Shown: positions 39,174 to 49,254 of the stretch, one piece after another
How positions within the stretch are numbered: position 1 is the stretch's first letter
How the letters are laid out: every line of letters starts with the position of its first letter
NCBI GenBank assembly: GCA_905215935.1
Contig: CAJMRY010000003.1
Coordinates: 124,001 to 188,000 of the forward strand
DNA length: 64,000 bases
From: an uncultured bacterium
GTDB lineage: Bacteria; Bacillota; Clostridia; TANB77; CAG-508
Direction of reading: 5' to 3'
Program-made: the position numbers and the translations under genes
Notes under the pieces: model-generated
What the model saw: only the letters and a program-made list of their open reading frames with translations
Told to the model about the DNA's origin: nothing
Database searches by the model: none

Positions 39174-40064
39174 TTATTTATTTCTATTTGCAATATATAA
39201 TGCAAGCTCTTTTAAAAATTCATCATCTGTTTTGTAAGAAGATATAATTTCTATTGATTCTTTTATTATATTTTCAAGCATTTTCTTTGATTCTTCTAAT
39301 CCATATTTACTAATATATGTACATTTTCCTTTTTCTTTATCATTTCCTACTGGTTTGCCTAAAACTTCTGCATCTCCTATTTCAGATAGTATATCATCCT
39401 TTATTTGGAATGCTAATCCTATTTTTTCTGCATATAACGATAATTTTTCTATATCTTCATCTGCCCCTCCAGCAATTATTGCACCAGCTTTAACAGATGC
39501 TTTTATTAATGCACCAGTTTTATTTTTGTGCATATATTCTAAATAGTCACTTGAAATTTGCTTTCCTTCATATTCTGTATCTATGTATTCTCCTGCAATC
39601 ATTCTATCAATTCCATAAGAAATTTCATGCATTGCTTTTATTTTTCTTGCTTTTGTATTTTCATCTTTACTATTAATGATATCATCAATCATTATCATAT
39701 ATGCATTATTTAATAATGAATCTCCTGCTAAAATTGCAGTTGCTTCATTAAATTTTTTATGATTTGTTAGATTTCCTCTTCTATAATCATCATTATCTAT
39801 CGCTGGCAAATCATCATGTATAAGTGAAAAAGTATGTATCATTTCCATAGCTACTGCAAAAGGAAGACATTCTTCTACATTTTGCTTAAATAATTTATAT
39901 GTTTCTAATATTAGAATTGGTCTTAGTCGTTTTCCTCCTGCAAGTAAACTATATTTTGTAGATTCATTTAATATACCTTCAGGACAATCAGTATTTCTAA
40001 AATATTTTTCAAAACTATTATTAATTAATTTTGCATCATCTATTAGTGCTTGTTTAAAATCCAT
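39174..40064 (-). CDS. ispA: Farnesyl/geranyl pyrophosphate synthase
   Basis: A 296-residue trans-prenyltransferase with the first Asp-rich motif DDLPAIDNDDYRRG (about residue 82) and second motif QIKDDILSEIGD (about 222), plus GGKRLRP near residue 43. The two residues before and the insertion in the first motif fit the IspA (farnesyl) type. Located 11 nt upstream of uppS, to which it supplies farnesyl pyrophosphate. No CGG. Confidence 0.94.
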   Translation of the reverse strand: MDFKQALIDDAKLINNSFEKYFRNTDCPEGILNESTKYSLLAGGKRLRPILILETYKLFKQNVEECLPFAVAMEMIHTFSLIHDDLPAIDNDDYRRGNLTNHKKFNEATAILAGDSLLNNAYMIMIDDIINSKDENTKARKIKAMHEISYGIDRMIAGEYIDTEYEGKQISSDYLEYMHKNKTGALIKASVKAGAIIAGGADEDIEKLSLYAEKIGLAFQIKDDILSEIGDAEVLGKPVGNDKEKGKCTYISKYGLEESKKMLENIIKESIEIISSYKTDDEFLKELALYIANRNK

Positions 40065-40203
40065 AATCCTCTATGTTAGCTTATTTATCTAACATATTCT
40101 CCTTTCCGACTAACTTTTTTTAGTTTCTATAAAACCTATAATCTTTTTATAGTTAACCATTGTAGTAAGCTATCTAAACTTTAAATAAATATATATCTAT
40201 TAT

Positions 40204-40752
40204 CTATATACTCATTATTTCTTTTTCTTTATTTTCTAAAATATTATCTATTGAAGCTATATTTTTATCTGTTATTTTTTGTATATCTTCTTCTGCTTGT
40301 TTTAATTCATCTTCTGTAATCTCGCTATCTTTTTGCATTTTTCTATAACTATCTATACTATCTCTTCTAATAGATCTTATTGCTATTCTTGCTTCTTCTG
40401 CTATTTTTTTAACTTCTTTAACAAGTTCTTTTCTTCTTTCTTCATTTAATTCTGGGAAATTTAATCTAATTACTTTTCCATCATTATTTGGGTTAATTCC
40501 TATATCTGCTTTTAATATTTCTCTTTCTATCTCTTTTAATATTCCTGTATCCCATGGTTGTATTACAATTAGTCTTGCTTCTGGAACAGATATTCCAGCA
40601 ACTTGATTTATCGGAGTTGGCACACCATAGTAATCTACTTTTATTTTATTTAATATAGCAGGATTTGCACGACCAGCTCTAATCTCTGATAAATTTTCCT
40701 CATAAACACTTACTGTTTTTTTCATTTTCTCTTCTAAATCTGTATAATTCAT
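40204..40752 (-). CDS. frr: Ribosome recycling factor
   Basis: A 182-residue factor that, with EF-G, splits the ribosome after termination. The full length is conserved: EIRAGRANPAILNKI near residue 20, PEARLIVIQPWD, GKVIRLNFPELNEERRKEL and a C-terminal helix with SIDNILENKEKEI. Between pyrH and ispA on the same strand. No CGG. Confidence 0.97.
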   Translation of the reverse strand: MNYTDLEEKMKKTVSVYEENLSEIRAGRANPAILNKIKVDYYGVPTPINQVAGISVPEARLIVIQPWDTGILKEIEREILKADIGINPNNDGKVIRLNFPELNEERRKELVKEVKKIAEEARIAIRSIRRDSIDSYRKMQKDSEITEDELKQAEEDIQKITDKNIASIDNILENKEKEIMSI

Positions 40753-40903
40753 AATATTCTCTCCTTTTATTTTTATAATTAATTTAAATTTTTATATATT
40801 ATCTTTTATTAAAAAATTATAGTTTTATACTTAAACAAGTTCCTAAATAAAACATTTACCATAATATTTTTAATGTAAATTTTTCTATATAATATGCAAG
40901 GAA

Positions 40904-41611
40904 TTATTTTACTAAAGTTCCTACCTTCTCACCTTTAACAGCTTTTATTATATTTTCTGTATTATCCATTGCAAATACTATTAATGGTATATTGTTATCT
41001 TTACATAATGATATTGCTGTAGAATCCATTACTTTTAAATCTTTATTTAATATGTCTAGATAAGTTATTTCATCATATTTTACTGCATTTGAATCTTGTT
41101 TTGGATCTGCTGAATATACTCCATCTATTGTTTTTGCAACTAATATAACATCTGCATCTATTTCTGCTGCTCTTAATGCTGCTGCTGTATCTGTTGTAAA
41201 GAATGGATTACCAGAACCACAAGCAAAAATAACTACTCTTCCTTTTTCTAAATGTTTAGTTGCTTTTCTTTTTATATATGGTTCTGCAATTTCTCTCATT
41301 TCTATTGCAGTTTGTACTCTTGTATACATCCCTCTTGATTCTAATGCATCTTGAAGTGCTAAAGCATTCATTGTGGTAGCAATCATTCCCATATAATCTG
41401 ATGTAGTTCTCTCCATTTCTTTTCCATATCTTCCACGCCAAAAGTTTCCCGCTCCTACTACTACTGCAACTTGTACTCCTAAGTCTAGCATATTTTTTAT
41501 TTGATTACAGATATCGTCAATTACTTCTGGTGATATTCCAGTTTTTGCATCTCCAGCTAGTGCTTCTCCACTTAATTTTAATAAAACTCTTTTATATTTA
41601 ATATCAGACAT
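40904..41611 (-). CDS. pyrH: UMP kinase
   Basis: A 235-residue bacterial UMP kinase: RVLLKLSGEALAG at the start, VVVGAGNFWRG, GNPFFTTDTAAALRA and AKTIDGVYSADPK. Converts UMP to UDP. The usual pyrH-frr order is kept. One CGG (GCG-GGA) is out of phase. Confidence 0.97.
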   Translation of the reverse strand: MSDIKYKRVLLKLSGEALAGDAKTGISPEVIDDICNQIKNMLDLGVQVAVVVGAGNFWRGRYGKEMERTTSDYMGMIATTMNALALQDALESRGMYTRVQTAIEMREIAEPYIKRKATKHLEKGRVVIFACGSGNPFFTTDTAAALRAAEIDADVILVAKTIDGVYSADPKQDSNAVKYDEITYLDILNKDLKVMDSTAISLCKDNNIPLIVFAMDNTENIIKAVKGEKVGTLVK

Positions 41612-41784
41612 AACTATACTCTCCTTATCTTTTTTATACTTTTGCTATTGTACCATATAATAAATGATTTTTGCAGTATTTTTTTAAAATTTTTATAAAA
41701 TATTTGTATTAATTTCAATTTTTCCCTTAATATTATTTATAATATTACAAAAACTATTATAAATGAACATTTCTAGGAGGAAAT

Positions 41785-42409
41785 ATGAATCAAATATTAA
41801 TAACTAAAGAATATAATAAAAAGCAAAAAATAAAAATATTTAGTTTTAAATTACAATTTTATGTTTCAATTACTTTTTTCGTTATAATAATATTATTATT
41901 TTCATCTATAGTTTATAGTAATACAAAAAAAGAACAAGAATCCAAAGTGTTAACAGATTCATTTAATATTAGTACATTATATGATTCATATGTAAATGAT
42001 ATAGACAAATTAAGTACCGAATCTTTTGTAATAGGAATTATTGAAATCGAAAAAATAAAAATTAATTATCCCATTTTATCTAATCAAAATGCTGAACTTT
42101 TAAAAATTTCACCTTGCAGATTTGCAGGTCCAATACCCAACAAAGTTCGGAAACTTGTGTATTGCAGGTCATAATTATGCAGATAAAAGATTTTTTGGTA
42201 GATTAAAAGAATTGGAAATTAGTGATAAAATAACTATTTACGATTTATCTGGAAATAGTTTAGATTATTTTATTTATGAAAGAAAAGAAATTAGCCCAAA
42301 TGATTTATCATGTATATCACAAAAAACAAATGGAGAAAAAATTGTAACATTAATTACATGTAATAATTTGTCTGATAAAAGACTATTAATTAAAGCAAAA
42401 ACACTATAA
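41785..42409 (+). CDS. Sortase (recoded)
   Basis: A 207-residue membrane-anchored transpeptidase. Cytoplasmic basic start, one membrane helix (about 31-51), then the sortase barrel with GHN (catalytic His in CIAGHNY), TLITC (catalytic Cys) and a following Arg (KRLLIKA). The zero frame breaks at CGG 42148-42150 six residues before the His; +1 gives KVGNLCIAGHN. The closest pattern is class B/D-like, but the class is not certain. The convergent next gene encodes an LPKTG protein. Confidence 0.9.
42148..42150 (+). other. CGG +1 recoding site, sortase
   Basis: AAA GTT CGG AAA; +1 gives AAA GTT GGA AAC TTG (K-V-G-N-L), leading into the catalytic His motif. Confidence 0.93.
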
Positions 42410-42468
42410 ACAAACTAAAAGATTTTTAGATTATTTATAGTGTTTAAAATTTCGTTTTATATTTCTAT

Positions 42469-42789
42469 TTATTTTATATTATAATTCTTTACTTTTTTAT
42501 ATGCATATATTGCTGAAATACCACATACAACAGCAAAAGCTATTATTGCATAATCTTCTGTTATACCTGTTTTTGGTAATGTTTCATTTGATGATGTATT
42601 GTTAGTTGTATTAGTTGTATTTGCTATGTTAGTTACGTTATTTGTAGTATTTGTAGTATTTGTTTCACCAACTAAATCTTGTATTTGTTGAAAAAGCTCA
42701 TCATCAGTAGCTAAAACTGAAGTTTGTAAAACGACAAACAATAAACTTATAATTAAAATTACACTTAAAACTTTTCTAACCATTTTCAT
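42469..42789 (-). CDS. Small LPXTG surface protein (sortase substrate)
   Basis: A 106-residue protein with a signal peptide (about 1-28, ending VLATDD), an Asn/Thr-rich linker, and a C-terminal LPKTG, hydrophobic helix and basic tail (YKKVKNYN). This is a textbook cell-wall sorting signal. It faces the sortase gene, so it is a likely substrate. Confidence 0.85.
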   Translation of the reverse strand: MKMVRKVLSVILIISLLFVVLQTSVLATDDELFQQIQDLVGETNTTNTTNNVTNIANTTNTTNNTSSNETLPKTGITEDYAIIAFAVVCGISAIYAYKKVKNYNIK

Positions 42790-42965
42790 ATCTCTCTTCT
42801 CCTTTTTTCTTTTGATATTAATATTATTATCTATATTTTTTGATTTTTATATACAAAATATGCAAAAATATAAATAATCTTTTTATTTTCTATTACATTT
42901 TATACTTAATTTCTTATATAGTCAACATTTTTTTCAAAAAATTATTGTATATTTTTTTACAATTT

Positions 42966-43067
42966 GCCAAAGGGGACGGGGTATTTTGACAATTTTCATA
43001 AACATAATTTTTTTATTATTTTATTGCTTTATATAAAAATTGTCAAAATGCCCCGTCCCCTTTGGCA
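42966..43067. repeat. Large palindromic element with GGGGACGGGG
   Basis: About 32-bp near-perfect arms (TGCCAAAGGGGACGGGG, then ATTTTGACAATTTT on the left) flank an AT-rich loop. It is far more GC-rich than its surroundings and carries an extra partial copy of CTTTGGCA. It resembles the mobile palindromes with GGGACGG found in many Firmicutes. It lies just past ychF and may also terminate it. Confidence 0.7.
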
Positions 43068-43086
43068 CCCTTTGGCAAAATTTGGC

Positions 43087-44181
43087 TTAAACATTAAATC
43101 TAAATAGTACTATATCTCCATCTTGCATAATATATTCTTTTCCTTCAGATCTAACTAATCCCTTTTCTTTAGCAGCTACCATAGAACCTTCCCTAATTAA
43201 ATCATCATAAGAAACAATTTCAGCACGTATAAATCCTCTTTCTATATCTGAATGAATTTTTCCGAGCAGCTCCGAGGTGCTTTTGTTCCTTTTTTTATTG
43301 TCCAAGCTCTAACTTCAGGTTCTCCTGCTGTTAGAAATGACATAAGTCCTAATAAATCATAACTTGCTTTAATTACTTTATCTAATCCAGATTCATTTAA
43401 TCCGAAGTGCTTCTAACATTTCTTTTTTATCTTCACCTTCTAGCATTGCTAATTCTTCTTCTATTTTTATACATAATGGAATAACTTCTGCTTTTTCTGA
43501 TTTTGCATATTCTTCTACTTTTTTTACTAATTCATTACCTCTTGCATTTTCTATATCTTGTTCTGATACATTTGCTATATATAAAATTGGTTTCATTGTT
43601 AATAAATATGTTTCTTTTAAAATTTCCTTTTCTTCATCTGAAAATTCAATTGTTCTCGCTGATTTTCCTTCTTCTAGTACTTTTTTTACTCTTTCTAAAC
43701 AATCTATTTCAAATTGATATTTCTTATCAGATTTTAGCAATTTTCTAGCTCTATCTAGTTTTTTATCTATTGTTTCCATATCTGCAAAGATTAGTTCTAG
43801 ATTTATAGTTTCTATATCTCTTAAAGGATCTACACTTCCATCAACATGTACAATGTTTGGATCTTCAAAGCATCTTACAACTTGCACAATGCTATCTACT
43901 TCTCTTATATGTGACAAGAATTTATTTCCAAGTCCTTCACCTTTGCTTGCTCCTTTTACTAAACCTGCAATATCTACAAATTCTATAATTGCATGTGTAG
44001 TTTTTTCTGGTTTATACATTTCAGTTAATTTGTCTAATCTTTCATCTGGTACAGGAACAACACCTACATTAGGTTCTATTGTACAAAATGGATAGTTTGC
44101 ACATTCTGCTCCTGCATTAGTAATTGCATTAAATAAAGTACTTTTTCCTACATTAGGAAGTCCCACTATACCTATTTTCAT
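43087..44181 (-). CDS. ychF: Redox-regulated ATPase YchF/Obg-like (three recoding sites)
   Basis: A 363-residue P-loop ATPase, exactly the length of the well-known homologue. The G domain has GLPNVGKSTLFNAI, DIAGLVKGASKGEGLG and NVSE; the C-terminal TGS domain has TAGEPEVRAWTI and IHSDIERGFIRAEV. Three in-phase CGGs must shift: 43402 (EALG-LNESG), then two only ten bases apart, 43272 and 43262, giving APGAAGKIHSDIERG. Two successive shifts inside four codons show how complete the event must be. Confidence 0.95.
43262..43264 (-). other. CGG +1 recoding site 3, ychF
   Basis: In the frame set by site 2: GCT GCT CGG AAA; +1 gives GCT GCT GGA AAA ATT (A-A-G-K-I-H), conserved in YchF. Confidence 0.95.
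43272..43274 (-). other. CGG +1 recoding site 2, ychF
   Basis: GCA CCT CGG AGC; +1 gives GCA CCT GGA GCT GCT (A-P-G-A-A). Confidence 0.93.
43402..43404 (-). other. CGG +1 recoding site 1, ychF
   Basis: GCA CTT CGG ATT AAA TGA would stop; +1 gives GCA CTT GGA TTA AAT (A-L-G-L-N-E-S-G). Confidence 0.95.
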
Positions 44182-44199
44182 TTTTATACCTCTTTCTCT

Positions 44200-45070
44200 T
44201 TATATACATATATTAATAATATCTACAGTTGCTTGTAAAGCTGCATTATAATATTTTTTTTGATTTTCCTCTTTTTCTTGTAAATCTTGTTTATATTTAA
44301 TCCAAGGATTTGATTCATTATCATCTGTTGGATCCCAATTTCTTAAATCTTCAGAATATTCGGATATCTTTTCTACGCTAGGAATTCCAAATGGCCCTGG
44401 ATCTTCTGATGAATAAAATTCTACACCGAGTCCCTGTATCACAATTATCAAAAATCCATTTAGCATTCTCTACAGTAAGTCTAATACAGCCCAATGATAC
44501 ATCTTGTCCTAATTTATCATATTCCCAATATTCTAAACTTGCAGGATTATATTTTTCTACATATGGCACAGAGTGAAACAATATATTTCCAACAATTTGT
44601 GTACAATATTGACCATATACATTTCCTTGTAAACTTAACCACTCTTGTTTATATGTAGTTATTTTATATGTACCTGATTTCGGTGTATATTCACCTGTAG
44701 AACAAAGCATTGTTTTTACAGGAATACTATATCTATTAAGTTCATCTTTTTCATATATATTTACTGTTTGAGTTTCTAAATTTACTTTTATATAATATTT
44801 ATTATTTCCTGTAGGATAATTATCTTGATTTTCATTTGGCGAAATGTCATTTATTTTTGTATTTTCATGTACTTCAACAACTATTGGTGATTTTGTGCTA
44901 ACATTTTTTATATTTATTTCTTCTACATTCTTTTCTTTATCTGAAAAAGCATATGTGAAAGTATATACAATAGCAATATTGGTTACAATAGCTATTGCAA
45001 CCAATAAAAATATTATAATACTATTATTTTTAATTATTTTTTTAATTTTATGCAAATTTATTCCTCCCAA
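44200..45070 (-). CDS. L,D-transpeptidase (YkuD family, recoded)
   Basis: A 289-residue protein with one N-terminal membrane helix (about 15-38) and an extracellular YkuD domain. The catalytic motif is present: FHSVPY, then SLGCIRLT with the active Cys. The zero frame breaks at CGG 44426-44428, just after CDTGT; +1 gives G-V-E-F-Y-S-S-E-D-P-G, the normal end of the fold, plus a Glu-rich tail. It forms 3-3 cross-links in peptidoglycan or attaches proteins to it. Confidence 0.9.
44426..44428 (-). other. CGG +1 recoding site, L,D-transpeptidase
   Basis: GGG ACT CGG TGT; +1 gives GGG ACT GGT GTA GAA (G-T-G-V-E). Confidence 0.9.
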
Positions 45071-45081
45071 ATTTTAATTTT

Positions 45082-45157
45082 TGGAGCTTCTAACCGGATT
45101 TGAACCGGTGACCTCTACCTTACCAAGGTAGCGCTCTACCTCCTGAGCTATAGAAGC
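45082..45157 (-). tRNA. tRNA-Thr (GGT)
   Basis: Seven-bp acceptor stem GCTTCTA/TAGAAGC, CCA encoded, T-arm GGTTCAAATCC. Anticodon stem CTACC/GGTAG with loop TTGGTAA puts GGT in the anticodon position. Confidence 0.93.
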
Positions 45158-45294
45158 AGGTTAATCAGAATAAAAGTGGACCTACTTTATAATTTTTCTA
45201 TTTTGTTTTTTTACTAACAAATATTATGTATTTTAATCTAACTTTCGTAAAAGAATTTTAAGTCCACATATTTTATTAAATAATTATTAATCTT

Positions 45295-45945
45295 TTATTC
45301 ATCATCATTCATATTTTTAATTGCTTTTTTTCTTATTCTTTGTATAGCATTATCTACCGATTTAACCTGAGTATTTAACTCTTCAGCAATCCTTACATAT
45401 GATTTACCATTTATATATCTACTAAGAACTTGTTTTTCAAAACTACTTAAATGTTTATCTATAGCATCTTCTACTGTTTGATAATATTCTTTTTTAGTAA
45501 TTGTGTCTAAAGGATCTTCTATTAAATTAGATTCAAATATATCTATTAAAGAACTATCTGTTTCATCATTATCATAAGCTGATACGTTTAATGATAAGTA
45601 AAAATTAAGTGGTGAATGTTTTTGTCTATTTGATGTCTTTATAGCTGTAATAAGCTGTCTTTCTATACATAAGTTAGCAAATGTTTTAAATGAATTCTGT
45701 TTTTCTAAATCGTAACTTTTAATGGCCTTAAATAAACCTATTAAACCTTCTTGAACTATATCTTCTTTTTCTGCACCTATCATAAAATATTTACTAACTT
45801 TCATATTAACTAAATCTTTGTACTTATCTATTAAATAATTAAGTGCTTGCTTATCACCAGATTTAATAATTTTAATTAAATCTTCGTCAGTCATACTATC
45901 ATAATTTATATTTGTAGAACTCCACATATTTCTACTATTGTTCAT
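45295..45945 (-). CDS. sigH: RNA polymerase sigma factor, SigH (Spo0H) family
   Basis: A 216-residue sigma-70 family factor of the SigH type. Region 2 has YFMIGAEKEDIVQEGLIGLFKAIKSYD and FKTFANLCIERQLITAIKT; region 4 has SSFEKQVLSRYINGKSYVRIAEELN with a helix-turn-helix. SigH directs early sporulation and competence genes in Bacillus and Clostridium. Its presence suggests, but does not prove, a sporulating lineage. One CGG is out of phase (TCG-GTA). Confidence 0.88.
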   Translation of the reverse strand: MNNSRNMWSSTNINYDSMTDEDLIKIIKSGDKQALNYLIDKYKDLVNMKVSKYFMIGAEKEDIVQEGLIGLFKAIKSYDLEKQNSFKTFANLCIERQLITAIKTSNRQKHSPLNFYLSLNVSAYDNDETDSSLIDIFESNLIEDPLDTITKKEYYQTVEDAIDKHLSSFEKQVLSRYINGKSYVRIAEELNTQVKSVDNAIQRIRKKAIKNMNDDE

Positions 45946-46108
45946 AATTATTATTGTTCTCCCTTCTGATGATATGCTTATTCTCGTATGTATTATAATC
46001 TAGCATGCTTTTTAATGTCAATAGAAATTTGTGGAAATATTGATAATTTGTTGTATTTATACTATAATCTATAAAAAAATATATAAAAAAAGAAAAAGGA
46101 GATTTTTT

Positions 46109-47808
46109 ATGTCTTTTGATGGAATCACTTTGAAAAGTATTATTGGAGAATTAAATAATTCTATTATAGGTGGAAAAATAAATAAAGTATTTGAACCAAG
46201 CAAAAATGAAATTATTTTTGGTATTTATTCTAATGGTAACAATTACATGCTTAATATGTGTATTTCTTCTAATAACTATAGAATAAATTTAAGCACACAT
46301 AATAAACCAAATCCACTTAATGCTCCTCGGTTTTTGTATGTTACTTAGAAAACACCTAATAGGTTCTAAAATAAGAAAAATATATACTAACGGACTTGAA
46401 AGAATTGTTATATTCGAACTAGAATGCTATAACGAATTAAATGATTTAGTAAACAAAAAATTAGTACTTGAATTAATGGGAAAACATAGTAATATAATCC
46501 TTGTTAATGAAAATAACAGAATAATTGATAGTCTTAGACATTTAGATACTTATTCTAAATCATATCGTAATATTTTACCAGCACATGAATATGTATTTCC
46601 AAAATCTGAAAAATCAGATTTTTATAATATTAAAAGTTTCGAAGAATTCTACTCTATTGTTAATAATGATTATAAAAATATTGTAGAAGCTGTAACTTCA
46701 AATTTCAATGGTATTAGTAACTTCTTTATAGAAACAAGTATAAAAATTTTAGGCATAAATTCTTTAATCAATTCTGAAAATTGCTTAAAATTATATAATT
46801 ATTTAAAAAATATATTAAATAGTATTGGTACATCTAATTTAACTTGTAAAAACTTTGACAATAACTATGCTATTGTTTTAGAAAATAATACTCCTCTACA
46901 AATCAACTTTTTTATTGACGATTTCTACTATAAAAAGGAAACAGATAATATATTTGTAGAATATAGAACTAATTTATCAAAACTTGTATTACTTACATTA
47001 AAAAAAGTAACTCAAAAACTTAGTAATATTAATAGTAAATTAAAAGAATGCAATAAAATGGATATATATAAATTATATGGTGAATTAATTATTGCTAATC
47101 TTTATAAGCTTAATAATATAAATGATAGTTCTGTTACTCTAGAAAATTATTATGATAATAATAATTTAGTTACAATCCCATTGGATAATCGATTTTCTAT
47201 TTCAGATAACGCAAAAAACTACTTTAAAAAATATAATAAATTAAAAAATGCTCTTGAAATAGTAACTATTCAAAAAACCGAAACACAAAATGAATTGAAT
47301 TATATTGAAAGTATAATATATGAACTAGAAAATTCAAAAACAATATCTGATATAGACGAAATTTATAACGAAATTTCTGAAAGTCCTCTTTTTGCTAATA
47401 TAAAAAAATATAAATCTAAAAAGATTTCAAAAGTTTCTAACAAAAAATATGTAGAATCTATTAATCCTATTGTTTTTGAAATTGACGGATACTCTGTTTA
47501 TGTTGGCAAAAACAACAAACAAAATGACTATTTGAGTACTAAATTCGCAAAAAAAGACGATGTATGGTTTCATACAAAAGATATACATGGAAGTCATGTA
47601 ATTTTAAAAACGAATGGAACATCACCCAAGCCCCAAACACTTGAAAAATGTGCAAGTCTTGCTGCCTATTTTTCAAAAGCAAAACTTTCATCAAATGTCC
47701 CTGTTGATTATACATTTGTAAAATATGTAAAAAAACCATCTGGCAGTAAGCCTCGGAATGGTAATATATACAAATAATAAAACATTATATGTTAATCCCC
47801 AAAAATAA
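46109..47808 (+). CDS. rqcH: RqcH / NFACT ribosome quality-control protein (two recoding sites)
   Basis: A 565-residue NFACT protein (older name fibronectin-binding protein). The N-terminal NFACT-N domain has GGKINKVFEPSKNEIIF; a long coiled-coil middle (about 270-410) follows; the NFACT-R domain has DDVWFHTKDIHGSHVIL and ends KPGMVIYTNNKTLYV. I chose ATG 46109 (AAAAGGAG upstream). CGG 46328 and CGG 47754 need +1 shifts (NAPG-FCMLLRKHL and KPG-MVIYTN). RqcH adds alanine tails to stalled nascent chains on 50S, so a stalling factor is itself made by frameshifting. Confidence 0.94.
46328..46330 (+). other. CGG +1 recoding site 1, rqcH
   Basis: GCT CCT CGG TTT; +1 gives GCT CCT GGT TTT TGT ATG (A-P-G-F-C-M-L-L-R-K-H-L), a family motif. 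Confidence 0.92.
47754..47756 (+). other. CGG +1 recoding site 2, rqcH
   Basis: AAG CCT CGG AAT; +1 gives AAG CCT GGA ATG GTA (K-P-G-M-V), the conserved C-terminal motif, stop at 47808. Confidence 0.95.
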
Positions 47809-47815
47809 TATTACG

Positions 47816-47852
47816 AAAAATGGACAAAGGGACGGTTCTCTTGTCCATTTTT
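47816..47852. repeat. Palindromic element with AAAGGGACGG
   Basis: AAAAATGGACAA and TTGTCCATTTTT are perfect 12-bp arms around AGGGACGGTTCTC. It lies just past rqcH and may double as its terminator. Related in sequence to the elements at 42966-43067 and 49255-49289. Confidence 0.75.
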
Positions 47853-48244
47853 ATTAACTTTCCGCTCCTTGTTCCAATTATGAATTAAACCTGTTCTTTC
47901 AACCTATTCTGTTTTTTAATTGAAACTATATAATAAATAAAAGTTTGCATATTCCATTAGTTTTTTCAACTTTAGATTCATTGTTTATTTGCTTTTCTGG
48001 TACATAAAATTTTTTATGTTCTATTGCTGATATTGATAAAAAAATCAGCAATAACAATCATTTTCGAAATTGATACTGATATGAGCCAGTTTTTCTTCTC
48101 ACTATCTTTTGGCTTCTTAGGTTTGCTTAACAACTAGCTATACTGAATCAGCTGTTTAAATTTCCAGAGATGGTGTTTATCTTAAACTTGACTTGTTGAA
48201 ATTGTAGATAAAGGGAACTATCCCTTTATTCACTTTATATTATA
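47853..48244. other. Gene-free stretch, possible decayed element
   Basis: No open gene in either strand. It is less AT-rich than other gaps, with a GGGATAGTTCCC hairpin near 48215-48232 and minus-strand fragments (for example KPKKPKDSEKKNW) broken by stops. It could be the remains of an insertion, but I cannot name one. Confidence 0.3.
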
Positions 48245-48601
48245 CTATCTATTTTTTGTCAAATCATAACTAAAATCAATTAATTGTTTTATTTTCTCAC
48301 TTTCTACACTCCCATCTAAAAGAATAGTAATCCAATGTTCTTTATTCATATGATATGCTGGCAAAAAACCTTTCATTAATCTTAAACTTCCTATCATTTC
48401 TGGTTCACATTTTACATTTAATATATCTATTTCCTCTTTCCCATCTAATCCCAATTTTTCTTTTGATATATTAACAATAATTCCATACCATTTATTATTA
48501 CTATGTTTTAACCCTGCATACATAGGATACTTCTCCCACAAATATTCCTCAATTGTATTATATTTTTCTTTTACATATTTAGATATTTCTTTTCTATTCA
48601 T
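48245..48601 (-). CDS. MmcQ/YjbR family protein
   Basis: A 118-residue protein with KWYGIIVNI, DILNVKCEPEMI and GFLPAYHMNKEHWITILLDG, the pattern of MmcQ/YjbR proteins, which have a CyaY-like double-wing fold. DNA binding has been proposed for the family. No clear partner; the next gene lies 32 nt upstream on the same strand and may be co-transcribed. Confidence 0.85.
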   Translation of the reverse strand: MNRKEISKYVKEKYNTIEEYLWEKYPMYAGLKHSNNKWYGIIVNISKEKLGLDGKEEIDILNVKCEPEMIGSLRLMKGFLPAYHMNKEHWITILLDGSVESEKIKQLIDFSYDLTKNR

Positions 48602-48633
48602 ATTATACCTCTAAAAATTTCTATATATTTTAT

Positions 48634-49137
48634 CTATAACAACTTCATTTCTTTTAATTTTGATTCCATATTTTCATTTTTATGTAGAATAATAGTAGGT
48701 AATTTTTCTGACTTTATATAATTATTTATTACATCCAAATATCTTATAACTTTTTCTCTCCAATCTATTGGATTTCCTCTTTTAGCGTATAATTCATCTA
48801 AATAAGATCTTATATTTTCTTCTTTATTATCCCATGTTGCTACTAAATATTCTATATTCTCTTTTGAAAGAAGTTGTAAGACCTCTATTTTACACCATAC
48901 AAATATAATTTTATGTGTTCCATTTTGTATTTCATCTTTTACAGCTTTAAAGTATTTTTGTAAAAAATTTTCATTTAATATATGTTCCATACTATACCAC
49001 TGCTGTAATGTATACTCTGGATTATAGTTAGAATATTTATATTGTCTTATTTCCATATCTATAACATCTTTTGAATTTATTTTTTCTAGTGTCGTTTTTC
49101 CAATACCTGCAAACCCAGCTATAACTATTTTTTTCAT
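48634..49137 (-). CDS. P-loop kinase-like protein
   Basis: A 167-residue protein with a Walker A-like motif GFAGIGKTT at residues 8-16 (A-G-F-A-G-I-G-K-T-T) and a likely Walker B segment KIIFVWCKIEVL (about 94-105). An Arg/Lys-rich helix later (LDELYAKRGNPIDWREKV) resembles phage and bacterial nucleoside or adenylate kinase-like proteins. Substrate unknown. Confidence 0.65.
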   Translation of the reverse strand: MKKIVIAGFAGIGKTTLEKINSKDVIDMEIRQYKYSNYNPEYTLQQWYSMEHILNENFLQKYFKAVKDEIQNGTHKIIFVWCKIEVLQLLSKENIEYLVATWDNKEENIRSYLDELYAKRGNPIDWREKVIRYLDVINNYIKSEKLPTIILHKNENMESKLKEMKLL

Positions 49138-49254
49138 AATTCCTCCTTTGTAAACTCAATTTATTTTTCATATTTACTATTATATATTTGCATTATTATG
49201 AAAAATAAATTTCTAGTCATATATAGCTTATTTTTAACTATTTTATCAAATTAA

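Noticed and set aside
46031..46108. Longer N-terminus for rqcH
   Set aside because: The extra residues are unlike the family and lack a ribosome site; ATG 46109 has AAAAGGAG and the family start MSFDG.
47853..48244. Intact transposase gene
   Set aside because: No open frame of adequate length in any phase, even allowing CGG shifts.
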